NCBI GenBank assembly: GCA_964432995.1
Contig: CAYSPU010000202.1
Coordinates: 1-10,939, forward strand
Direction: 5' to 3'
DNA from: CAYSPU01 sp964432995
GTDB lineage: Bacteria; Verrucomicrobiota; Verrucomicrobiia; Limisphaerales; JAHDYP01
DNA length: 10,939 nucleotides
Positions 1 to 6,751 of this stretch are shown here, in pieces. The translations under genes and the position numbers were made by a program. The stretch's first letter is position 1; each line of letters opens with the position of its first letter. Under the pieces are notes generated by a model. The model had not been told where the DNA came from. It searched no databases and saw only the letters and a program-made list of their open reading frames with translations.

Positions 1-968
1 GTTAATTGCAGTCTCTTCGCGCGACCCGGGAGCGGATCACCGAATAGCTCGAACGAAGGAGTGAGCCCCAGGCTGTTGTCGCGCGCTGCCGCCGCCAGCT
101 TCTGGGTGACATCCACCCACGAATCCCCATTGCCATAGCGGGCACTGATAATGACCAGCTTCTTCCGCGAGGTTTCCCCGGGCCATTCGGTGAAGGCGCA
201 CCCTGCGGCCCACGCCACGCGGACATGATAGGTCGCGGCGTCGGCGGTGCGGTGGATGTCGGCGCGCCGTTCCTCCGCGCGCAGGGCCAGTTCACTGGCG
301 TGTGCGCCGGGACGATTCCAGTCGCCCACCCACGCCGAGCTGTTGTTGGCGCTGGGATACGGAAAGTCGAGTGCCACCACCAGTTGGCCGTCGCGCAGCA
401 GCGGGGATTCGGCGCGGACCGCAATGAGGTCCAGGGTCGGATGCACGCAGGTTTCCACCGTGACCGGCTGGCCGTCCACTTCGAAGGGGCTGGTGTGCGC
501 CCCGGTCCAGAGGTTGTATTGCCGGGCCACCTTGCCGACGTGTTTGGGCTCCAATGCCGCCCCGGTGGAATGCACGAAACGTAGGCGCGCCAGATTCATC
601 GGATGCGGATTGCGGAACATCCAGCCATCCAGTTCGCCGCGCTCCGCCGCCTGGCGCATGGGGCCTTTGATTCGGCCCTTCTCCACCGTTCCGGTCGGCG
701 GAATGTCCGCAGACCCGAAACCTGGCGGCAGGGGAGCGGAATGCCATCCCCAGTGCGACATGGTGCTCCCGCCAAAGGTCTGCAGGCCGGTGGCATCCGC
801 GTTGAAGCAGAACTCGCCGTTACCGAGCGGAATCTGCCCGTGCAACTCGTTCCATTCGATGTTGTGGCGAATGACCAGGGCGTGGCGATCGATGGGTTCA
901 TCCGATGCAGGCAGCACAGCCAACGGAGCCAGCAGCAGAATGACGGGGAGATGGACGGCAAGCTTCAT
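1..968 (-). CDS. Secreted six-hairpin-type glycosidase family protein, N-terminal part (runs off left edge)
   Basis: One uninterrupted frame runs from the ATG at 968-966 to the left edge: 322 codons with no stop, so the C-terminus is missing. Residues 1-21 form a signal peptide (MKLAVHLPVI, a leucine-rich core, likely cleavage after VLPA), so the product is probably periplasmic or secreted. The mature start (IDRHALVIRHNIEWN, then PLGNGEFCFNADATGLQTF at 47-65 and SHWGWHS at 71-77) matches from memory the N-terminal beta-sandwich of (alpha/alpha)6 six-hairpin glycosidase-like proteins common in Bacteroidota, Planctomycetota and Verrucomicrobiota. NLWTGAHTSPFEVDGQPVTV (152-171) and FPYP (202-205) fit the same family. 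Residues 268-322 resemble a DUF3395-type module (ARYGNGDSWVDVT, then FGDPLPGRAKRL). The catalytic helical barrel would lie beyond the edge, so substrate and activity cannot be judged. The gene follows the S15 peptidase by 28 bp and is probably co-transcribed with it. No clear Shine-Dalgarno precedes the ATG. Family assignment is fairly sure; enzymatic function is inferred. Confidence 0.75.
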   Translation of the reverse strand, partial: MKLAVHLPVILLLAPLAVLPASDEPIDRHALVIRHNIEWNELHGQIPLGNGEFCFNADATGLQTFGGSTMSHWGWHSAPLPPGFGSADIPPTGTVEKGRIKGPMRQAAERGELDGWMFRNPHPMNLARLRFVHSTGAALEPKHVGKVARQYNLWTGAHTSPFEVDGQPVTVETCVHPTLDLIAVRAESPLLRDGQLVVALDFPYPSANNSSAWVGDWNRPGAHASELALRAEERRADIHRTADAATYHVRVAWAAGCAFTEWPGETSRKKLVIISARYGNGDSWVDVTQKLAAAARDNSLGLTPSFELFGDPLPGRAKRLQL

Positions 969-996
969 TGGTCGTGTGTTGGTGAAATCGATCCAC

Positions 997-3021
997 TCAT
1001 GATCCATCCCCCACGGCCTCTGCAAGCCAGCTCCGACCTCCCAGCACCGGCAGGCGCAGGCGGGTCCCGTCGAGGTCCAAGGTCAGCTCGGTGCCCGGTT
1101 TGGGCCAGAGCGTGAAGTCGCGATCGCTGGAGAAGATCATCAGGCCGATCCGTTTGCCCGCCGGGATCACCTGGTCGTCGGGTTGAAGGTCAAACGTCAG
1201 GCGGTAGAACGCGCCTGGAATCAGTGGTTCGCCGCGTTTCATGGAATGGTAATCGCCGCCGCGCTTCAGCGACGCATGGTTTTGCGGATCGGCCCAACCG
1301 CGGGTGATGATGTTCGCGGGCCCGATCGGGCCGTCCGTCCACGGCAGCACCACCAGCCAAACCGAGAGGTTCGCCGCTGGTTTGCTGGACGCCAGCCGGA
1401 GCGTGATTCGCGGGGTTCCCGAGATGTGCACCGGCGTCAGCAACTCCGGCGTGGCATAGAGCAGACGGTGATCCGAGGCCCCGGCTTTCGCCAAGTCGGC
1501 CCCGGTAACCTCGACGTTGTCCACCAGCGTCTCCGTTCCCTGCTTGCGTTGGATGCGCAATCCCAACGGCCCCACAGCGCGCCCCCCCGCTCCGGGGCGC
1601 AGCGTCACGAACGACGCCGCGGGGTTTGGGTAATCGGCGTAGGGCGTGGGCAGTTTCGGGGCACGGTCCTTTTGGCCAGGGGTTGTGCCCGGGTTGGACT
1701 CGCGCACGATCCAGGCCCGCGGCCCTTGGTCGACCCCGTTGGGGATGTCGTACAGATACCGTGAAAACCAACGATTCACCATCTCCATGGGAGGGTCCCC
1801 ACCGTGGCCGCCTTGGTGAAAATACATGCGCAGCGGCACCCGCCCCTTCAGGGCGCTGGCGATCCGCACGCTGTGCTCCGGCATCACGTTCCAGTCGTTG
1901 AACGCGTGCGCCATGAGCACTGCGGCCTTGACACCCCGCACCTTCTTCAGCAAATCCCGCTCTGCCCAGAAGGCGTTGTAATCGCCGCCCTGGCGGTCGC
2001 GTCCCCTGGCAAACACCCCGTCCCGGATATGCGCGTCACCCCACGCCGCCCGCGCCGGTTCCCCGCTTCTCACCGAATCGTAGAGTGTATCAATGTCCTC
2101 ACCCAACCAGCCCCCCGGGTGGCGCACCAGGCCATGACTGCGGTAGTAGTGGTAATAGGCTGTGTTGGGCGCCACCGGAATGATGGCTTCGAGGCCCTTG
2201 ACTCCGGTTGTGGCCGCAGCCAGCGGGATCGTGCCGTTGTACGAAGTGCCAATCATGCCCACCTTCCCCGTACACCAATGCGTCGCCCGCACTTCTTCAG
2301 TCCCTTCCCGTGTCCGGAACCCCCGCGCCCGGCCGTTGAGCCAGTCGATCACCGCCTTCGGCGCCAGGGCTTCCGGCGGCCCACCGATGGTTACGCACCC
2401 GTCCGAAAGCCCGGTACCGGGCGCGTCTGAATGCACCACGGCGAAACCTCGCGGGACCCACGTCTTGAGCAGTCCGTCGGAAACGTTGGTCCGCCCAGGT
2501 TGGTAAGGAACCCGGGTATGATCCGTCCGCGCCGGCGGCGTCTCCCCCACTTCCTGCCGCACATCCCAGAACAGGCCCTTGCTATCCGCAGTCCCCGCGA
2601 AGTACGGCGAGGACTCGTAGATCACCGGCACCTTCAGTCCTTCCGTCTCGGTTTGGCCCGGGCGCGTGACGTCCGTGAACACCCGGTCACGCTTGCCGTC
2701 CCCGTCGGAGTCGAACTCCGTCTCCACCCACAGCAACTCGCGAATCCACCCCGATGGATCTTTGAACGCCGGAACCACCTGCGCCTGCCCGTCCCGGAAC
2801 AAGGGCCGCGCGGGCACCGCGGGCTCCTCCGAAGCGGAAACAGGTGTCCCACCCAACTCGGCCACGGCCAGGAGCATGCAGGCCAAGGGGCGTCTGAGAG
2901 CCCGAGTTGAAGGGATGCAGCAGCCTTGTCTCACAGCAGTCCCCGAGCAACGGATGAGTGTTTGCTCCTCGCTCGCCCCAAGGTGCTGAGCACTGCGCCG
3001 GTGAAATGGGTGAAGGTTCAT
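997..3021 (-). CDS. Xaa-Pro dipeptidyl-peptidase / CocE-NonD family hydrolase (peptidase family S15)
   Basis: This is a 674-residue alpha/beta-hydrolase of the S15 family, whose members cleave X-Pro dipeptides from peptide N-termini or, in CocE-like branches, hydrolyse esters. The nucleophile is Ser260 in GTSYNG (258-263). The likely acid is Asp376 in AFNDW, and the likely base is His406 in HQGGHGG. An acidic motif DSDGDGKRD (104-112) opens the hydrolase domain, as often seen in this family, and could bind a metal. Residues of about 500-655 form the PepX_C-type beta-sandwich (VHISGTPRITLRL, then IPAGKRIGLMIFSSDRDF). The hydrophobic export segment RPLACMLLAVAELGG lies unusually far in, at residues 44-58. 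The ATG at 3021 has no visible Shine-Dalgarno. A GTG at 2934 is preceded by GGGGA at good spacing and would give a normal signal peptide, so the true protein may be about 645 residues. The glycosidase gene follows 28 bp downstream. Family is confident; the exact substrate is not determinable. Confidence 0.92.
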   Translation of the reverse strand: MNLHPFHRRSAQHLGASEEQTLIRCSGTAVRQGCCIPSTRALRRPLACMLLAVAELGGTPVSASEEPAVPARPLFRDGQAQVVPAFKDPSGWIRELLWVETEFDSDGDGKRDRVFTDVTRPGQTETEGLKVPVIYESSPYFAGTADSKGLFWDVRQEVGETPPARTDHTRVPYQPGRTNVSDGLLKTWVPRGFAVVHSDAPGTGLSDGCVTIGGPPEALAPKAVIDWLNGRARGFRTREGTEEVRATHWCTGKVGMIGTSYNGTIPLAAATTGVKGLEAIIPVAPNTAYYHYYRSHGLVRHPGGWLGEDIDTLYDSVRSGEPARAAWGDAHIRDGVFARGRDRQGGDYNAFWAERDLLKKVRGVKAAVLMAHAFNDWNVMPEHSVRIASALKGRVPLRMYFHQGGHGGDPPMEMVNRWFSRYLYDIPNGVDQGPRAWIVRESNPGTTPGQKDRAPKLPTPYADYPNPAASFVTLRPGAGGRAVGPLGLRIQRKQGTETLVDNVEVTGADLAKAGASDHRLLYATPELLTPVHISGTPRITLRLASSKPAANLSVWLVVLPWTDGPIGPANIITRGWADPQNHASLKRGGDYHSMKRGEPLIPGAFYRLTFDLQPDDQVIPAGKRIGLMIFSSDRDFTLWPKPGTELTLDLDGTRLRLPVLGGRSWLAEAVGDGS

Positions 3022-3340
3022 TTAACGTGGTCCCGGAGGCAGGTGTTCAATGAGATACCGAGTGCCGTTCGATGCGATATTGCGGTCCGTCATCCATGAT
3101 CGGGCCAGCTTATGCCATCGCCCCGCACTCGGTCGAGGACGTGCTGCATCCTGGTCACGGAGGATTGTGCCTGCCACTTCGACCATGCTTCTTGGCGCAT
3201 TCTCCGTAGTCTCCGAACCACTTGCTTCCGGCGCGATGCGGAGATCGCGCCCTACCTTACGCGTTCTCATCCCGGACATGTTGGAGAAAGAAACGTGCGA
3301 GACAGGCGGTGGTCTTGCGGCTAAGAATACCGGCCGGAAC
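3022..3340. promoter_or_regulatory. Divergent intergenic region between the S15 peptidase and the HzsA-like gene
   Basis: These 319 bp separate two divergently transcribed genes and must hold the promoters of both unless translation starts further out. The plus-strand frame stays open back to an ATG at 3050, but the extra 97 residues look like no known domain and would place an Arg-rich stretch before the signal peptide, so I treat this stretch as non-coding. I found no convincing -35/-10 pair in either direction. The only clear structure is the inverted repeat at 3230-3251. Confidence 0.5.
3230..3251. repeat. Perfect 8-bp inverted repeat with a 6-nt loop
   Basis: GGCGCGAT (3230-3237) and ATCGCGCC (3244-3251) are exact reverse complements separated by GCGGAG. 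The repeat lies 89 bp before the chosen ATG of the HzsA-like gene, inside the divergent intergenic region. It could be a regulator operator or a leader hairpin. No T-run follows on either strand, so it does not look like an intrinsic terminator. Chance occurrence in GC-rich DNA is possible. Confidence 0.45.
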
Positions 3341-6247
3341 ATGACCACCGATCCGCCCAGCAAGAAGTCACCGAGGCCGCCGGCGGCAGTCCTCCGGCAT
3401 CTCCCTGGTATGGCGGTCCTCTGCGGTTGCCTGCTCTGCGCCGCGCTGGCCGGCCAAACCGCCGACGTGCAGCCGGTTTCCACCGCGGCCGCATGGGAAC
3501 AGGCAATCGAGACGGACTGGCTCCGGCAACTCGACCGCGCCTGCGCCGGTGGAGACGGGCTGCGCATCACCCCCGAAGCGGACGCCGCCGGGGCCTGCGA
3601 CGGAGTGCTCGACGAGGAGGCGGGCTTCCACACGGAACGCGAGCCGCATCCGTGGTGGCAGGTGGATCTGGGCACCAGCGCACCGCTTTCCCGCATCGTC
3701 ATCCACAACGCCCGCGACTGTCGTGAGCGGGCGCGCGAGCTGCAGTTGCTGCTGTCGGAAGACGGGAAAGCCTGGCAGGAAGTTTATCGTCATCACGGGC
3801 AGCCCTTTGGGGCGGCGAACGCCGGCGAGCCGTTGGTCGTTCCGATCGAAGGCAAATCCGCGCGCTACGTGCGCGTGACGCTGCCCGGCACCGAATACCT
3901 GCACCTGAACGAGGTCGAAGCGTACGGCACCGGTGCCCCGTCGCAGAACCTGGCCCGCGGGAAGCCCGCCACCCAGAGCAGCGCCAGTCGGTGGTCCACC
4001 GTGCCCGCGGACTGGAAACCGGGCCTGCGACCGGAGGTTCTGAAAGCCGAGGTCGCCAGAACGTTCCAGCGGATCGAGCAGCTTTCCGCCAACCTGCGTG
4101 GCCTGGCCGGAATCCCCGACCTCAGCGCGGAAACGTCGGCACTCGAGGCGCTGCGGTTGCAGGTCAACCGCGTGGCCACCCTCGATGCCAAGGCCGCTCA
4201 GGCGCTGTACCTCGATGTCCGCCGGAGAGGACGGGCGCTCGCGCTGAAGAACCCCCTGGTGGTTTCCCGACCGATCCTGTTCCTGATGCGCCCACGCTAC
4301 GCCGGGCACGGCCAGATGCTCTACGAGTATGTCGGTTGGTATTACCGCTCCGGAACACCGCGCCCCGAAGCCGGGGTGTATGTCCTCGAAGAACCCGGCC
4401 GCAGCCTGCGCACCAGGGCGCTCGTGCCCAACGCGGAGTTGAACGGACATTTCGTGACGCTGTCGCTCTCCTACGACGCCCGGACCATCTACTTCGCCTT
4501 TGCCGACCCGACGGGAAGACCCAGCTTCGGTCCCGGATTCGCGCCGGTTTCCGCGGAGGCCGGGGTGAAGTACGGTTCGTTCCACATCATGGCGGTGAAT
4601 GCCGACGGTTCGGACTTGCGGCAGTTGACCGATGGCCCGCGGGACGACTTCGATCCGTGTCCGCTTCCCGACGGCGGCATCGCCTTCATGTCCACCCGGC
4701 GGGGAGGCAAGAACCGTTGTGGCGGCGGGAATCCGGAGGCCATTCACGCGTTGCACCGCATGGACGCCGACGGTCGGAACCTCCGGACCCTTTCCTTTCA
4801 TGAAACCAACGAGTGGCATCCGTTCGTTCTGAACGACGGACGCATCGTCTACACGCGGTGGGATTATGTGGACCGCGATGCCGCCTGTTTCCATGGGCTG
4901 TGGACGTGCAACCCGGACGGCAGCAGCCCGGCAATCCTCTTCGGCAACTACACCCGGTTGCCGTGGGCCTGTTACCAGCCCAAGGCGATTCCGGACTCCC
5001 GCAAAATCCTGTTCGTCGCCGGAGGCCACCATTCCATCGTTGGCGGCACGCTCTGTCTGCTCGACCCCGACCGGGTGCGATTGGATCCGCAGACGGGCCA
5101 GGACCGCCCGGAGTCGTTCGAATGCCTGACGCCCGGAGTCTGTTTTCCCGAGGCGCAAGGCTGGCCAAAGAGCTACTTCTACAGCCCCTGGCCGCTGTCC
5201 GAGGACTACTACCTCGTGGCCTTCAGCCATGAACCGCTCAGCGGCCAGTACACCGGAACCTCCAAAGAGGGAGAAACCGGAGTGTACTACTTCGACCGGT
5301 TCGGCAACCTCGAGCTGCTGTTTCGCCACGAGGGCATCTCGGCCGCCTACCCGATTCACCTGGCCCCGCGTCCCGCCCCGCCCATCATCCAAGACGTCCG
5401 CGACGAGCGGTTCAGCGACGAGGGCGAGTTCCTCCTTTCGAATGTGAACGAGAGCCTCTACCCGATGCCGGGCGACCGGCCTCTGGTCCAACTGCGCGTC
5501 TTCCAGTTGCTGCCCAAATCGCGCACCGACAGCCAGAGCGATCCGCCGATCTCCCATCAGTTCGCTTACGGACCCAACGCCCGGATGCTGCTGGGCACGG
5601 TTCCGATTGAAGCCGACGGCTCGGCCTACTTCCGCGCCCCGGCGCGCAAGCCGCTGTACTTCCAGGCGGTCGATGCCAAGGGCCGCGCGGTTCAGAGCAT
5701 GCGTTCGCTCGTCTACCTCCAGCCGGGGGAACGCCGCAGTTGCGTCGGTTGTCACGAACCACCCGGCACCGGACCGGCCCCCCGCCGCGCTTTGGCCTTC
5801 ACCCGCTCCCCCTCCCTCCTCGAACCGGGTCCGGACGGCACGCTGCCCTTCGGCTATCCCCGGTTGATCCAGCCGATCCTCGACCGGAACTGCGTGTGCT
5901 GCCACGACGGCTCGGCCGGTCCTGAAAAGAGCGAACTCGTTCTCAGCGGGGAGTCGGTCAACGATCGCGCGCTCGCGTGGAGCCGGTCGTACGTGAACCT
6001 CGAACCCTATCTGGGCCTGCACATGCCGACGGTCAGCTTGCCCGGACAAATCGGCGCGGACCGCAGCAAGCTCGCCGCCATTCTGACCGGCGCGGCTCAC
6101 GCCAAACGCCTGCAACTGCCGGAGGTAGATCTCCGGACGATCTACCTCTGGCTGGACGCCAACGCGCCCTTCTACGGCACCTACGAAGAAGAGGACCTCC
6201 TGGCCCAAAAGCTCAGCCGCGAAATCCCGCCCCCACCTCTCCAGTGA
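3341..6247 (+). CDS. Exported F5/8 type C domain protein with HzsA-like propeller and two c-type haem motifs
   Basis: The protein has 968 residues counted from the ATG at 3341. I chose this start because it gives a signal peptide: basic residues at 8-19, a hydrophobic core at 24-37, and probable cleavage after CAALA. Residues of about 70-197 form a discoidin (F5/8 type C, carbohydrate-binding-like) domain with PWWQVDLG (104-111) and YVRVTL. A helical linker follows at about 230-300. Residues of about 305-680 resemble the TolB/PD40-like propeller of hydrazine synthase alpha (NADGSDLRQLTDG at 420-432, MDADGRNLRTL at 474-484, WTCNPDG at 521-527). The C-terminal part carries two c-type haem motifs, CVGCH (801-805) and CVCCH (851-855), and ends in a cytochrome-like helix containing IYLWLDANAPF. 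The protein should therefore be a periplasmic or outer-surface diheme protein. Real hydrazine synthase alpha is confined to anammox bacteria. This looks like one of its many paralogues of unknown function in Planctomycetota and Verrucomicrobiota, and the discoidin domain hints at polysaccharide binding. No hydrazine-metabolism or cytochrome-maturation genes are nearby. Architecture is confident; function is unknown. Confidence 0.88.
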   Translation: MTTDPPSKKSPRPPAAVLRHLPGMAVLCGCLLCAALAGQTADVQPVSTAAAWEQAIETDWLRQLDRACAGGDGLRITPEADAAGACDGVLDEEAGFHTEREPHPWWQVDLGTSAPLSRIVIHNARDCRERARELQLLLSEDGKAWQEVYRHHGQPFGAANAGEPLVVPIEGKSARYVRVTLPGTEYLHLNEVEAYGTGAPSQNLARGKPATQSSASRWSTVPADWKPGLRPEVLKAEVARTFQRIEQLSANLRGLAGIPDLSAETSALEALRLQVNRVATLDAKAAQALYLDVRRRGRALALKNPLVVSRPILFLMRPRYAGHGQMLYEYVGWYYRSGTPRPEAGVYVLEEPGRSLRTRALVPNAELNGHFVTLSLSYDARTIYFAFADPTGRPSFGPGFAPVSAEAGVKYGSFHIMAVNADGSDLRQLTDGPRDDFDPCPLPDGGIAFMSTRRGGKNRCGGGNPEAIHALHRMDADGRNLRTLSFHETNEWHPFVLNDGRIVYTRWDYVDRDAACFHGLWTCNPDGSSPAILFGNYTRLPWACYQPKAIPDSRKILFVAGGHHSIVGGTLCLLDPDRVRLDPQTGQDRPESFECLTPGVCFPEAQGWPKSYFYSPWPLSEDYYLVAFSHEPLSGQYTGTSKEGETGVYYFDRFGNLELLFRHEGISAAYPIHLAPRPAPPIIQDVRDERFSDEGEFLLSNVNESLYPMPGDRPLVQLRVFQLLPKSRTDSQSDPPISHQFAYGPNARMLLGTVPIEADGSAYFRAPARKPLYFQAVDAKGRAVQSMRSLVYLQPGERRSCVGCHEPPGTGPAPRRALAFTRSPSLLEPGPDGTLPFGYPRLIQPILDRNCVCCHDGSAGPEKSELVLSGESVNDRALAWSRSYVNLEPYLGLHMPTVSLPGQIGADRSKLAAILTGAAHAKRLQLPEVDLRTIYLWLDANAPFYGTYEEEDLLAQKLSREIPPPPLQ

Positions 6248-6332
6248 ACGCCCCGCGCCGATGGCCTCCGGCTTCTAGCGCCGCCCTGACGCCTTCTCCA
6301 GGTTTAGCACCGCGCTTCGCGCCAACTTCTCT

Positions 6333-6357
6333 GTCACGTTTTTCCGTTTTCGGTCAC
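6333..6357 (+). promoter_or_regulatory. Direct repeat GTCAC-N15-GTCAC upstream of the sigma factor gene
   Basis: GTCAC occurs at 6333-6337 and again at 6353-6357, exactly 20 bp apart (about two helical turns). The spacer is T-rich and contains a second short repeat, CGTTTT. The element ends 13 bp before the ATG of the ECF sigma gene and sits in the 123-bp gap after the HzsA-like gene. The position suits a promoter or activator site, possibly an autoregulated ECF promoter. No -10 element could be assigned, and this is inference from spacing alone. Confidence 0.3.
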
Positions 6358-6370
6358 TCCTTGGGCAGCT

Positions 6371-6751
6371 ATGGATACAGTGGCCATGCCGGAAACCGAG
6401 ATGCTCGCCGACGCGGAGTTGGTCGCCCTCTGCCGGGGAGGTGACCGCGACGCGTTCGGACGCATCGTCGAACGCTACCAATCCCTCGTCTGCGGGCTGG
6501 CTTACAGCGCGTGTGGGGACTTGAACCGCAGCGAGGACCTCGCCCAGGAGACTTTCCTCACGGCCTGGCGTCAGCTCGCGGCGCTGCGTGAACCCGACAA
6601 GCTGAAAGGCTGGCTCTGCGGGATCGTGCGAAATCTCACTCGCACCTCAGCGCGAGACCAGTCCCGCAACCCGCTCGCCGCAGCCGTTGCTCTGGAAGAC
6701 GAGGTGGCCGCTGCCCCGCAATGGGAAGCGCCTGCGGACGGGGCGATGAGC
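6371..6751 (+). CDS. ECF RNA polymerase sigma factor, N-terminal part (sigma-2 region), before a frameshift
   Basis: Starting at the ATG 6371, residues 1-127 encode the sigma-70 region 2 of an ECF sigma factor. DRDAFGRIVERYQSLVCGLA (25-44) and the core motif SEDLAQETFLTAWRQL (54-69) are typical; this is the -10-recognising, core-RNA-polymerase-binding domain. Region 2 ends around WLCGIVRNLTR (81-91), followed by the usual variable linker. At S127 (agc, 6749-6751) homology leaves this frame. The frame stays open to 7108, but beyond 6751 it is an Arg/Ser-rich sequence with no family resemblance. Sigma-4 continues in the -1 frame, so this entry and the next are two halves of one gene. A missing C just after GATGAG would explain it (GAGCCGG read as GAGCGG). 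No Shine-Dalgarno is obvious. Confidence 0.85.

Noticed and set aside
3050..3340. An N-terminal extension of 97 residues on the HzsA-like protein starting at ATG 3050
   Set aside because: It would bury the signal peptide about 120 residues inside the protein and has no domain character. ATG 3341 is the better start.
3022..3708. A 228-residue minus-strand frame ending just before the S15 start
   Set aside because: It overlaps the signal peptide and discoidin region of the HzsA-like gene on the other strand and has low-complexity Arg/Ser/Pro content. No family resemblance.
3368..6208. A 946-residue open frame on the minus strand
   Set aside because: It is antisense to the HzsA-like gene, whose own frame carries a signal peptide, discoidin domain and haem motifs. 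The antisense product resembles nothing and is compositionally biased.
3341..6247. A genuine anammox hydrazine synthase subunit
   Set aside because: The extra discoidin domain, the absence of hzsB, hzsC and hdh genes, and the neighbouring gene content all argue for a paralogue of unknown function.
6309..6321. A GCGC-TTC-GCGC hairpin as terminator of the HzsA-like gene
   Set aside because: The stem is only four pairs, and the T-run comes about 17 bases later. Too weak for an intrinsic terminator.
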